Source: Candidatus Zixiibacteriota bacterium
Lineage (GTDB): Bacteria; Zixibacteria; MSB-5A5; SM1-73
Length of the DNA stretch: 9,469 bases
Reading direction: 5' to 3'
Assembly (NCBI GenBank): GCA_023127875.1
Contig: JAGMFA010000080.1
Span: 1-9,469 of the forward strand
Shown: positions 1-5,310 of the stretch, in pieces
Layout: each line of letters opens with the position of its first letter
Numbering within the stretch: position 1 is the first letter of the stretch
Notes under the pieces: model-generated
Database searches by the model: none
The model's input: the letters and a program-made list of their open reading frames with translations, nothing else
Told to the model about the DNA's origin: nothing
Translations under genes and position numbers: made by a program

Positions 1-497
1 GGGACCTGCATGTTGCCATTCAAGATGCAATGGGGTGGGAAGATTATCATCTTCATGAGTTTGAATTGGTTAATCCTTTTACCGGGATTAAAACAAGGGT
101 AGGAATTCCCGATGAAGAGTTTGATCTTGGTAGAGAAATTCTACCAGAATGGAAACAAAAAATTGCTGACTGGTTTTCTATGGAAAATAGGTCAGCGGAT
201 TACACATATGATTTTGGCGATGGGTGGAAACATAATGTAAAATTGGAAAAAATTTTACCTCGGGATAAAAATATCAGTTACCCCACCTGCCTTACTGGGA
301 AACGAGCCTGTCCACCTGAAGATTGCGGAGGTGTCTGGGGGTATGAAGATTTTTTGAGAATCATAAAAGATCCCACTCATGAGCGGCACGAAGAAATGCT
401 GAGATGGATTGGTGGAGAATTTGATCCAGAGCATTTTAACATAGAAGAGGTTATTCTTGACGATCCGGCCAAACGTCGGAAAATGGCATTTGGATAG
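1..497 (+). CDS. pRiA4b ORF-3-like protein, 5'-truncated by window edge
   Basis: The reading frame is open from base 3, upstream of the first ATG at 30, and the residues before that ATG (DLHVAIQDAM) match the usual N-terminal helix of this family, so the gene begins outside the window. The visible 165 or so residues carry family hallmarks: a GWEDYHLHEF segment near the start, a YDFGDGWKH block in the middle, and a cysteine-containing ACPPEDCGG motif followed by WGYEDF and an acidic, proline-bearing C-terminus (FDPEHF). The family (Pfam PF07929, plasmid pRiA4b ORF-3-like) is widespread and often found on plasmids or beside mobile elements; its biochemical role is not established. The gene ends at TAG 495-497. 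No transposase is visible beside it here. The family call is confident; no function is claimed. Confidence 0.85.
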   Translation, partial: DLHVAIQDAMGWEDYHLHEFELVNPFTGIKTRVGIPDEEFDLGREILPEWKQKIADWFSMENRSADYTYDFGDGWKHNVKLEKILPRDKNISYPTCLTGKRACPPEDCGGVWGYEDFLRIIKDPTHERHEEMLRWIGGEFDPEHFNIEEVILDDPAKRRKMAFG

Positions 498-542
498 GAG
501 AGGCACACCGCCTGAGAGAAGAAAGCTTGAATACAGAAAAGT

Positions 543-575
543 GTCGGATAGTCCCCATTTGGGGACATATCCGAC
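543..575. repeat. Strong hairpin between ORF-3-like gene and the flavoprotein
   Basis: GTCGGATA (543-550) pairs with TATCCGAC (568-575), and GTCCCC (551-556) pairs with GGGGAC (561-566) around an ATTT tetraloop. One A (567) is bulged, so 14 base pairs form. No T-tract follows, so it is not a classical intrinsic terminator. It lies 17 nt before the Shine-Dalgarno sequence of the flavoprotein gene. It could be a processing or transcript-end hairpin for the upstream gene, a control element for the pair downstream, or a dispersed palindromic repeat. Confidence 0.65.
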
Positions 576-606
576 CTACAACTACAACGCTTGGAGGCTT
601 TCAAAA

Positions 607-1500
607 GTGGATATTAAGGATGTGGTCATAATAGGAGCAGGACCGGCAGGAATAGCAACCGCAATTCAATTAAAGCGATACAATATTGAACCTGTCCTTT
701 TGGAACAGGAAGAAATTGGTGGCCTTTTGAGAAATGCTAACTTAGTAGAGAACTATCCGGGCTTTCCTGAAGGGATAGGAGGATTGGATCTTGTGGGACT
801 TTTCAAAAAGCAACTGGAAAATGCTGGAGTCACAGTTACCTTTGAAAGGGTGCTGGAGATAGACTATAAGGATAAAGTGTTTTTTACAAAGACTAACCGA
901 AAAGTGTTCACGTCCGCCACTATAGTAATTGCCACCGGCACAAAACCAAAAAAATTTTCTGACCTTCCGATTTCGGATGACATCAAAGATCGCATATTTT
1001 ATGAAATCTATCCAATTCGGGGAATCAAGAATAAGAGAATTGCAATCATAGGAGCTGGTGATGCAGCATTCGATTATGCTCTTAACTTGTCTTTTAAGAA
1101 TGAAGTTATAATTTTAAACAAAAGTAAACGGACTAAGTGTATTCCAGTGCTTAGGGAAAGGTGTATGAAATCCGAGAATATTTCATATTTGCCTGATGTA
1201 AGTCTTAGAGAAATAAATAACGAGCACTCCAAAGTAATATTAACCTGCATCCATAATGGTAGCCAAGAGAAAATGCAAATCGATACCGATTATTTGATAT
1301 TCGCTATGGGGAGAGTTCCTTGTTTAAATATTTTAGGTGGAGAACTAAAGAGAAGTTATGAAACGTTAAGGAAAGCAAATAAGCTTTATATGGTTGGAGA
1401 TGTCAAAAATGGAATTTATAGGCAAACTGCGATTTGTGTAGGAGATGGACTTAAAGCCGCCATGGAAATCTTTAGAAATATGGGGAGAGATAGCATATGA
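607..1500 (+). CDS. Thioredoxin-reductase-like FAD/NAD(P)H oxidoreductase lacking CxxC
   Basis: A 297-residue two-dinucleotide-domain flavoprotein. The FAD site is GAGPAG at residues 10-15, with an ATGT loop at 109-112. The NAD(P)H site is GAGDAA at 149-154, and the C-terminal GDVKNG...RQTAICVGDG block contacts FAD in this family. Aligned back from the second nucleotide motif, the segment holding CATC in E. coli thioredoxin reductase reads YEIY (132-135). The dithiol is therefore absent, and the protein cannot be an ordinary thioredoxin reductase. CxxC-less relatives include YumC-type ferredoxin-NADP reductases. The GTG start at 607 is chosen over an ATG at 457 because GGAGG lies at 593-597 with 9-nt spacing and the FAD motif begins right after it. 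Its stop overlaps the next start (ATGA, 1497-1500), implying coupled translation. Inference: it passes electrons from NAD(P)H to the radical SAM partner, directly or through a carrier. Confidence 0.85.
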   Translation: MDIKDVVIIGAGPAGIATAIQLKRYNIEPVLLEQEEIGGLLRNANLVENYPGFPEGIGGLDLVGLFKKQLENAGVTVTFERVLEIDYKDKVFFTKTNRKVFTSATIVIATGTKPKKFSDLPISDDIKDRIFYEIYPIRGIKNKRIAIIGAGDAAFDYALNLSFKNEVIILNKSKRTKCIPVLRERCMKSENISYLPDVSLREINNEHSKVILTCIHNGSQEKMQIDTDYLIFAMGRVPCLNILGGELKRSYETLRKANKLYMVGDVKNGIYRQTAICVGDGLKAAMEIFRNMGRDSI

Positions 1501-2432
1501 AAATAATAGCCAAAATAGGAGAAGAAAATATCGCCATGGTTTATATCGCTGAGACGGAGGATGGAAAACTAATAGAATTTGTTGAATCAGTTCAACCTCC
1601 GATTCCTCGAGAAAAGAAATGGGTTTTGACGCTATCTACTTTATATGGATGTCCAGTAGGCTGTCGCTTTTGCGATGCTGGAAACTATTATGAGGGGAAA
1701 CTTTCTTTAAATGACATAATGTCTCAGATAGATTATCTGATAGCAAGTCGTTTTCCACACAGAGAAGTCCCAGTTCACAAGTTTAAAATTCAATTTGCCA
1801 GGATGGGAGAGCCGTCTTTTAATCCAAATGTACTTGATGTGCTTCAAAAACTCCCTGAGTCATACCATGCTCCAGGACTTTTGCCTTCACTTTCCACAAT
1901 CGCACCTACTGGAACTGACAGATTTTTTAAAAAGTTATTAGAAATAAAAAGGAAATTTTATAAAGAGAGATTTCAGCTTCAGTTTTCTATCCACACGACG
2001 GATATAAAAAAAAGAGATTGGCTTATTCCTGTTAAGAAATGGGATTTTGAGAAAATAGCCGAATATGGGAAGGTATTTTACAAAAGAGGTGACAGAAAAA
2101 TAACCCTCAACTTTGCTCTGGCGGATGGAATACCGGTTGACCCGGATATCCTCCTGCGTCATTTTAACCCAGCTAAATTTTTGATTAAAATAACTCCGGT
2201 GAATCCTACCCATCAGGCAAGGGCAAACAAAATATCTTCCTATATTCTGTCAGATGAAAAAAATTATGAAATAATAAAGAGACTGAGAGAAGTAGGTTAC
2301 GAAGTTATCCTGAGCATAGGAGAGTTAGCAGAAAATCATATTGGCAGCAATTGTGGTCAACATGTAACAAATTACTTAAAAGAGGGAGAAAAAATAGAAG
2401 GCGGATATACGTATCTTCCACAAATAGTATAA
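1497..2432 (+). CDS. Short RlmN/Cfr-like radical SAM protein
   Basis: This 311-residue protein carries the radical SAM cluster motif C52-PVG-C56-RF-C59. Motifs then follow in the order of the RlmN/Cfr methyl synthases: RMGEPSFN (102-109), STIAPTG (133-139), a SIHTTD...R..LIPV block (164-179), NFALADGIPVD (205-215), ITPVNP (232-237) and a C-terminal NCGQH (285-289). C286 matches the methyl-carrier cysteine of RlmN (C355 in E. coli). The second catalytic cysteine, seven residues before the first cluster cysteine (C118 in E. coli RlmN), is threonine here (T45). C52, C56, C59 and C286 are the only cysteines in the protein. Only about 40 residues precede the cluster motif, so the N-terminal RNA-binding domain of RlmN is missing. 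A purine-rich GGGGAGAG (1482-1489) lies 7 nt before the ATG, which overlaps the flavoprotein stop. The substrate is unknown; 23S rRNA A2503 methylation is doubtful. Confidence 0.85.
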   Translation: MKIIAKIGEENIAMVYIAETEDGKLIEFVESVQPPIPREKKWVLTLSTLYGCPVGCRFCDAGNYYEGKLSLNDIMSQIDYLIASRFPHREVPVHKFKIQFARMGEPSFNPNVLDVLQKLPESYHAPGLLPSLSTIAPTGTDRFFKKLLEIKRKFYKERFQLQFSIHTTDIKKRDWLIPVKKWDFEKIAEYGKVFYKRGDRKITLNFALADGIPVDPDILLRHFNPAKFLIKITPVNPTHQARANKISSYILSDEKNYEIIKRLREVGYEVILSIGELAENHIGSNCGQHVTNYLKEGEKIEGGYTYLPQIV

Positions 2433-2453
2433 GAAAACCACTTCGCCCGACAG

Positions 2454-2515
2454 AGCGTATCTGACTTCGCTGCACTCGAGACAAATCCCGCCAAAGGTGG
2501 GATTTCAGATGCGCT
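2454..2515. repeat. Nested palindromic element (REP-like)
   Basis: The outer arms AGCGTATCTGA (2454-2464) and TCAGATGCGCT (2505-2515) are inverted repeats with one G-T type mismatch. Inside, AAATCCCGCC (2483-2492) and GGTGGGATTT (2496-2505) form a hairpin with an AAA loop. The inner GGCGGG/CCCGCC type stem is shared with the elements near 4423 and 8804-8861, so this is one member of a dispersed family in this genome. It sits 22 nt after the radical SAM stop codon and may also act as its 3' end structure, although no T-tract follows. Confidence 0.6.
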
Positions 2516-2530
2516 TGAAACACCAGCTTG

Positions 2531-2598
2531 TGTGAAAACCCCTATTTTGGTAGCCTGCGAAAAGGTTGCGGCCACCACTTTAAAACATGGTTTTCACA
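2531..2598. repeat. 68-bp imperfect inverted repeat (MITE-like)
   Basis: The terminal arms TGTGAAAACC (2531-2540) and GGTTTTCACA (2589-2598) are perfect inverted repeats. The symmetry continues inward with small gaps: TGGTAGCC (2548-2555) against GGCCACCA (2570-2577), one mismatch, with T-rich and A-rich stretches between. The whole folds as a long hairpin with an AT-rich middle and short apical loop. There is no coding capacity. It resembles a miniature inverted-repeat element or a large dispersed palindrome; no target-site duplication could be recognised with confidence. It ends 43 bp before the methyltransferase start and may supply or disturb its 5' region. Confidence 0.55.
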
Positions 2599-2641
2599 TA
2601 GTCTGACATTATGCGAGATTCTAAAAAATAGAGTTGGTAAC

Positions 2642-3430
2642 ATGAACAAAGAAGGCAAAGAATCGTCTGAGTTGTACAACAATCCCAAATATTACGAAAT
2701 CGCCTTTTCCTTTCGAGATATCTCCGTCGAAGTGGATTTGTTTGAAGAGTGTTTCAAACGTTTTTCGCGAATTCCGGTGAAATCTGTTTTGGAATTGGGA
2801 TGTGGAAGTTGCCCGCATATGGAGGAACTCGTCAAACGAGGCTACCAATACAGTGGACTTGACGTGAGCAAAGTTATGTTGGAATATAGCAGGGAAAAGG
2901 CAAAGCGCATTGGTGCTCAGGTAAATCTCATTCACGCAGACATGAACGATTTCTCTCTTGAGACAACGGTTGACTTTGCCTATGTTCTGCTGGATTCCTT
3001 GTATGTCAAAAGCACTTCTGAGTTGATAGCCCATTTCAATTCAGTTGCCCAGGCATTGAAGAAGGGCGGTCTTTATTTTCTTGATTGGTGTGTTAAATAT
3101 GATCAACCAGGGAAACCGGAAGGCGCATTTAGCTGGAACATGGAGCGTGATGGTTTGCAAGTAAAGACTACGGTTTCATGGAAGGTGACAAATCGTGTTG
3201 AGCAAACGTTTGAAGAAACCATTACCCTTGAAGTTGTTGATCATGGAGAAAGACACAATATCGTGGGAAAAGGTATCAGAAGAGTGATATATCCACAGGA
3301 GTTTCTATGCTTTGTGTCAGCCTCTGAACATTTTGAGTTTGTGGGTTGGTGGAATAACTGGGACCTTGCCCAGCCATTGAAACAAGCAAATAAAATAGAT
3401 CGGCCGATTGCACTTGTTCGGAGAATATGA
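2642..3430 (+). CDS. Class I SAM-dependent methyltransferase
   Basis: A 262-residue cytoplasmic protein with a Rossmann-like methyltransferase fold. Motif I is VLELGCGSC (49-57), the glycine loop that binds S-adenosylmethionine. GLDVS (72-76) supplies the acidic D74 expected to contact the ribose hydroxyls. HADMNDF (98-104) is the adenine-side acidic loop, and a hydrophobic FAYVLLDSLY strand and ALKKGGLYFLDW segment follow. The C-terminal third (WNMERDGLQV... to WWNNWDLAQPL) is a beta-rich lid of the Methyltransf_25/11 kind and probably sets substrate choice. The substrate cannot be read from the sequence. The ATG at 2642 is preferred to an upstream in-frame start at 2528, because that would translate the palindrome at 2531-2598 and the domain starts after 2642. 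The upstream ribosome site is weak (GAG at about 2631). The gene stands alone between a palindrome and a long non-coding stretch. Confidence 0.85.
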   Translation: MNKEGKESSELYNNPKYYEIAFSFRDISVEVDLFEECFKRFSRIPVKSVLELGCGSCPHMEELVKRGYQYSGLDVSKVMLEYSREKAKRIGAQVNLIHADMNDFSLETTVDFAYVLLDSLYVKSTSELIAHFNSVAQALKKGGLYFLDWCVKYDQPGKPEGAFSWNMERDGLQVKTTVSWKVTNRVEQTFEETITLEVVDHGERHNIVGKGIRRVIYPQEFLCFVSASEHFEFVGWWNNWDLAQPLKQANKIDRPIALVRRI

Positions 3431-3600
3431 GTTCTTGAACCGAAAGTCAACGGCGGGTGAAGAGCACACGTCGAGGGCAAAGAGAGGGGAAAACTTGAAA
3501 TCTGGATGTTCTTATACCACAAACACTTGAACTCTTAGGAAAACCGCCCATCTGGACACTCTTGGTTGGGTTTTTCAACAGTCCCTGAAGGATAAATTCC
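3431..3600. other. Non-coding spacer after the methyltransferase
   Basis: No convincing gene, terminator or RNA is visible. The only notable string is CTTGGTTGGGTTTTTCAA near 3561, which resembles part of the csp leader (3796-3818), perhaps by chance. From about 3601 onward the sequence belongs to the duplicated cold-shock unit. Confidence 0.5.
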
Positions 3601-3722
3601 ATCCCCATGTTTTTTAAGGGTTTCCGGTTATATTTTTTGCAGATCTCCCGATATAAAAAACGAGAGCGATTTTAGAAATCGGATAAAAAAGGAAAAAATT
3701 TGTTGATTTTTGAATATTTTCC

Positions 3723-3751
3723 TTGACAAAAGGGTCAGAAAAGCGTATTTG
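3723..3751 (+). promoter_or_regulatory. Sigma-70-type promoter of csp copy 1
   Basis: A perfect -35 TTGACA (3723-3728) is followed, after 17 bp, by TATTTG (3746-3751) as -10. AT-rich sequence upstream (about 3660-3720) could act as an UP element. The second copy has the same arrangement (TTGACA, 17 bp, TATTAG), which supports the call. Transcription would begin near 3758, giving a leader of about 240 nt. Confidence 0.7.
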
Positions 3752-3757
3752 TATAGT

Positions 3758-4000
3758 AGAAGTGAGAGTAAGTGGTAGGAAAGTTGCAGTAAGTTTTTGG
3801 TTGGTTTGGGTTTTTCAATCCACGAAAACTTAGGCTGAATTTTCGTGGATTTTTTTTATGTTCTTGGAGACGATATCGAAAGATTCCAGTCCACAGGATC
3901 CAGAGTCGGATCAGCAGGGTTTCGATGAATCTCAAATACTGTATGGCTGGATGTAGGTGTAATGCAAAAATTTTAGCTTTATGAAAGGTGGTGAAAAAGT
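3758..4000 (+). promoter_or_regulatory. Long structured 5' leader of csp copy 1 (attenuator candidate)
   Basis: About 240 nt lie between the predicted transcript start and the TTG start codon. An intrinsic terminator hairpin (3817-3857) lies inside. Upstream, AAGTTTTTGGTTGGTTTG (3791-3808) can pair with CAATCCACGAAAACTT (3816-3831), which is most of the left arm of that terminator, so the two folds exclude each other. The downstream half holds further competing pairings: ATCGAAA (3875-3881) with TTTCGAT (3920-3926), or AGATTC (3881-3886) with GAATCT (3927-3932). The ribosome site AAGGTGGTGA (3985-3994) differs from the ideal by one base and is 6 nt from the start codon. Long structured leaders are typical of cold-shock mRNAs. 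Confidence 0.65.
3817..3857 (+). terminator. Intrinsic terminator inside the csp copy 1 leader
   Basis: AATCCACGAAAA (3817-3828) and TTTTCGTGGATT (3840-3851) form a perfect 12-bp stem with an 11-nt loop, and a run of eight T residues ends at 3857. It lies about 60-100 nt after the predicted transcript start and 143 nt before the csp start codon, so it would stop transcription early unless melted or replaced by the competing hairpin. Confidence 0.75.
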
Positions 4001-4204
4001 TTGGCAACCGGAAAAGTAAAATGGTTCAATGATTCCAAAGGATTTGGTTTCATCGAACAGCAAGATGGTGGCAAGGATGTCTTTGTCCACTTCTCAGCCA
4101 TTAAGGACGAAGGATTCAAGACCTTAAGAGAAGGGGATGAAGTGAGTTTCGACATCACTGAAGGACCCAAAGGTCCGCAGGCGACCAATGTGGTCAAAAT
4201 ATAG
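4001..4204 (+). CDS. Cold-shock domain protein (CspA family), copy 1
   Basis: A 67-residue single cold-shock domain, the normal length for bacterial Csp. The nucleic-acid-binding motifs are intact: RNP1 KGFGFI (13-18) and RNP2 VFVHF (27-31), with the aromatic W8 and the typical [17 protein letters not shown]-terminus. Csp proteins bind single-stranded RNA and DNA, melt RNA structure at low temperature and can act as transcription antiterminators. Translation starts at TTG, preceded by AAGGTGGTGA at 6-nt spacing; the same start is used in copy 2. It differs from copy 2 at only four residues (34, 35, 36 and 67). It is monocistronic, with its own promoter, leader and terminator. Confidence 0.95.
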   Translation: MATGKVKWFNDSKGFGFIEQQDGGKDVFVHFSAIKDEGFKTLREGDEVSFDITEGPKGPQATNVVKI

Positions 4205-4255
4205 ATAAGCCATTCGTGGCCTGTCCCATTTTTAGGAGGACAGCCCATAACACTT

Positions 4256-4294
4256 AAAACCCCGAAGAGTCCACCCAAGACTTTTCGGGGTTTT
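4256..4294 (+). terminator. Intrinsic terminator of csp copy 1
   Basis: AAAACCCCGAAGAGTC (4256-4271) pairs with GACTTTTCGGGGTTTT (4279-4294), a 16-bp stem with one G-T pair and a 7-nt loop ending in T residues. A smaller hairpin precedes it (CTGTCC 4221-4226 with GGACAG 4238-4243). The same terminator follows copy 2. Confidence 0.85.
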
Positions 4295-4525
4295 CAGTTA
4301 CTATGAAAGTCTTATTTCTTTGTTGCACCGAAGACTTTTTCCAATAAAGCATCATTCTCCCCTTGTAGGTTAAACCTGAAAGAGTATGTTTAGGCTTGGT
4401 TTATGGTTCGACAGTTCGACAAGTCCCGCATTGTGCGGGACAAAGTCGAAGGACAAGCTCATCACCTCGGGTAAAACCAAGGGGTTAAAGAATCAGACCC
4501 AATTCTTTCGGGTCGGATGAATCGC
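4295..4525. other. Spacer between the two cold-shock units
   Basis: No gene is seen. The stretch contains a nested palindrome at 4415-4450. It is flanked by CTTGGTTT (4395-4402) and a matching AAAACCAAG near 4475-4483, which could pair as an outer arm. It is not duplicated elsewhere in the window, so it marks the boundary between the tandem copies. Confidence 0.5.
4415..4450. repeat. Nested GC-rich palindrome
   Basis: TTCGAC (4415-4420) pairs with GTCGAA (4445-4450), and inside, GTCCCGCA (4423-4430) pairs with TGCGGGAC (4434-4441) around a TTG loop. It has the same plan (outer arm, short gap, inner CCCGC stem) as the elements at 2454-2515 and 8792-8887, so it is probably another member of a dispersed repeat family. 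Confidence 0.65.
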
Positions 4526-4650
4526 ATCCCCACATTTTCTTATGGATTTCCTGTTATACTTTCTGCAATTCTTCCGATATAAAAAATGAAAGCGAGTTCT
4601 ATCAAACGGATAAAAAAAGAAGATTTTTTGTTGTTTTTCCAAGATTTTCC

Positions 4651-4679
4651 TTGACAAAATGATCGTAAAAGCTTATTAG
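4651..4679 (+). promoter_or_regulatory. Sigma-70-type promoter of csp copy 2
   Basis: TTGACA (4651-4656), a 17-bp spacer and TATTAG (4674-4679), at the same place relative to the gene as in copy 1. The flanking bases have diverged while the -35 box is unchanged, which supports function. Transcription would start near 4686. Confidence 0.7.
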
Positions 4680-4685
4680 TACATT

Positions 4686-4928
4686 GATAGTTATAATTAG
4701 CGGTAGGAAAGTTGCAGTAAGTTTTTGGTTGGTTTGAGTTTTTCAATCCACGAAAACTTAGGCTGAATTTTCGTGGATTTTTTTTATGTTCTTGGAGACG
4801 ATATCGAAAGATTCCAGTCCGCAGGATCCAGAGTCGGATCAGCAGGGTTTCGATGAATCTCAAATACTGTATGGCTGGATGTAGGTGTAATGCAAAAATT
4901 TTAGCTTTATGAAAGGTGGTGAAAAAGT
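4686..4928 (+). promoter_or_regulatory. Long structured 5' leader of csp copy 2 (attenuator candidate)
   Basis: Almost identical to the copy 1 leader from 4702 onward. The possible antiterminator pairs 4719-4736 with 4744-4759, and the terminator occupies 4745-4785. The ribosome site AAGGTGGTGA lies at 4913-4922, 6 nt before TTG. The first part (4686-4701) differs from copy 1. Confidence 0.65.
4745..4785 (+). terminator. Intrinsic terminator inside the csp copy 2 leader
   Basis: The same 12-bp stem as in copy 1 (AATCCACGAAAA 4745-4756, TTTTCGTGGATT 4768-4779) followed by the T-run to 4785. Being internal to the leader, it suggests transcription attenuation rather than gene-end termination. 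Confidence 0.75.
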
Positions 4929-5132
4929 TTGGCAACCGGAAAAGTAAAATGGTTCAATGATTCCAAAGGATTTGGTTTCATCGAACAGCAGGATGGTGGC
5001 AAGGATGTCTTTGTCCACTTCTCAGCTCTTCAGGAAGAGGGCTTCAAGACCTTAAGAGAAGGGGATGAAGTGAGTTTCGACATCACTGAAGGACCCAAAG
5101 GTCCGCAGGCGACCAATGTGGTCAAAGTATAA
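4929..5132 (+). CDS. Cold-shock domain protein (CspA family), copy 2
   Basis: A 67-residue cold-shock domain with intact RNP1 (KGFGFI, 13-18) and RNP2 (VFVHF, 27-31). It uses the same TTG start and ribosome site as copy 1. Residues 34-36 are LQE instead of IKD, in the loop after RNP2, and the last residue is valine. The substitutions are mild, so the two proteins probably have the same activity and the pair raises dosage. Its terminator lies between it and the convergent penicillin-binding protein gene. Confidence 0.95.
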   Translation: MATGKVKWFNDSKGFGFIEQQDGGKDVFVHFSALQEEGFKTLREGDEVSFDITEGPKGPQATNVVKV

Positions 5133-5142
5133 ATAAGGCCCG

Positions 5143-5175
5143 GTGGTTTGTCTAAATCGTAATTAGACGAACCAC
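5143..5175. other. Hairpin in the 3' region of csp copy 2
   Basis: GTGGTTTGTCTAA (5143-5155) and TTAGACGAACCAC (5163-5175) pair over 13 bp (one G-U) with a 7-nt loop. No T-run follows. A structure at the same place but of different sequence follows copy 1, so a hairpin before the terminator may be retained, perhaps to protect the 3' end of the mRNA. Confidence 0.5.
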
Positions 5176-5196
5176 TTATGGTGAACCAAACATCCA

Positions 5197-5235
5197 AAAA
5201 CCCCGAAGAGTCTATGAGAGACTTTTCGGGGTTTT
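5197..5235. terminator. Bidirectional intrinsic terminator, csp copy 2 / penicillin-binding protein
   Basis: AAAACCCCGAAGAGTCT (5197-5213) pairs with AGACTTTTCGGGGTTTT (5219-5235). T residues follow the stem on the plus strand, and the A-run before it gives a U-run on the minus strand. It lies between the stop codons of the two convergent genes (5132 and 5311) and can serve both. Confidence 0.8.
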
Positions 5236-5310
5236 CAGTTATTGTGTAACTCTGGCGGTTTTTTTGAACCGAACCCTTTGTGAAAAAAGGCTCTTTCACA
5301 TGGGTGCTTC

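Larger units (their letters stand above)
3601..4294 (+). repeat. Tandem cold-shock unit, copy 1
   Basis: The first copy of a direct repeat covers promoter, leader, csp gene and terminator. Its partner starts at about 4526, and from the leader to the end of the gene the copies are offset by exactly 928 bp with no indels. Identity is moderate upstream of the promoter and nearly complete from 3774 to 4001 (2 differences in about 228 nt). The coding region has 9 differences in 204 nt. After the stop codon the copies diverge, except for the terminator. Confidence 0.9.
4526..5235 (+). repeat. Tandem cold-shock unit, copy 2
   Basis: The second copy of the promoter-leader-csp-terminator unit. Only two leader bases differ from copy 1: 4737 (A for G), in the loop of the possible antiterminator, and 4821 (G for A). 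In the coding region six of the nine differences fall within 16 nt (4099-4114 in copy 1 numbering), while the flanking codons are identical even at silent positions, a mosaic typical of recent duplication or gene conversion. Confidence 0.9.

Noticed and set aside
457..606. N-terminal 50-codon extension of the flavoprotein from ATG 457
   Set aside because: It overlaps the upstream gene, translates the 543-575 hairpin and has no family similarity; GTG 607 has a strong GGAGG and starts at the FAD-binding strand.
1497..2432. Naming the radical SAM gene rlmN or cfr
   Set aside because: The second catalytic cysteine and the N-terminal RNA-binding domain are absent, so the 23S rRNA methylation role is not supported.
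2528..2641. N-terminal extension of the methyltransferase from 2528
   Set aside because: It runs through the inverted repeat at 2531-2598 and adds residues without similarity to methyltransferases; ATG 2642 fits the domain.
3752..3757. TATAGT as the -10 of csp copy 1
   Set aside because: It is closer to consensus but 23 bp from TTGACA; the 17-bp spaced TATTTG matches the arrangement in copy 2.
3735..4007. Minus-strand ORF antisense to the csp leader, with a near-identical partner at 4540-4935
   Set aside because: It occurs twice only because the leader is duplicated. It crosses the terminator hairpin, the two versions differ in length and N-terminal part, and it resembles no family I know.
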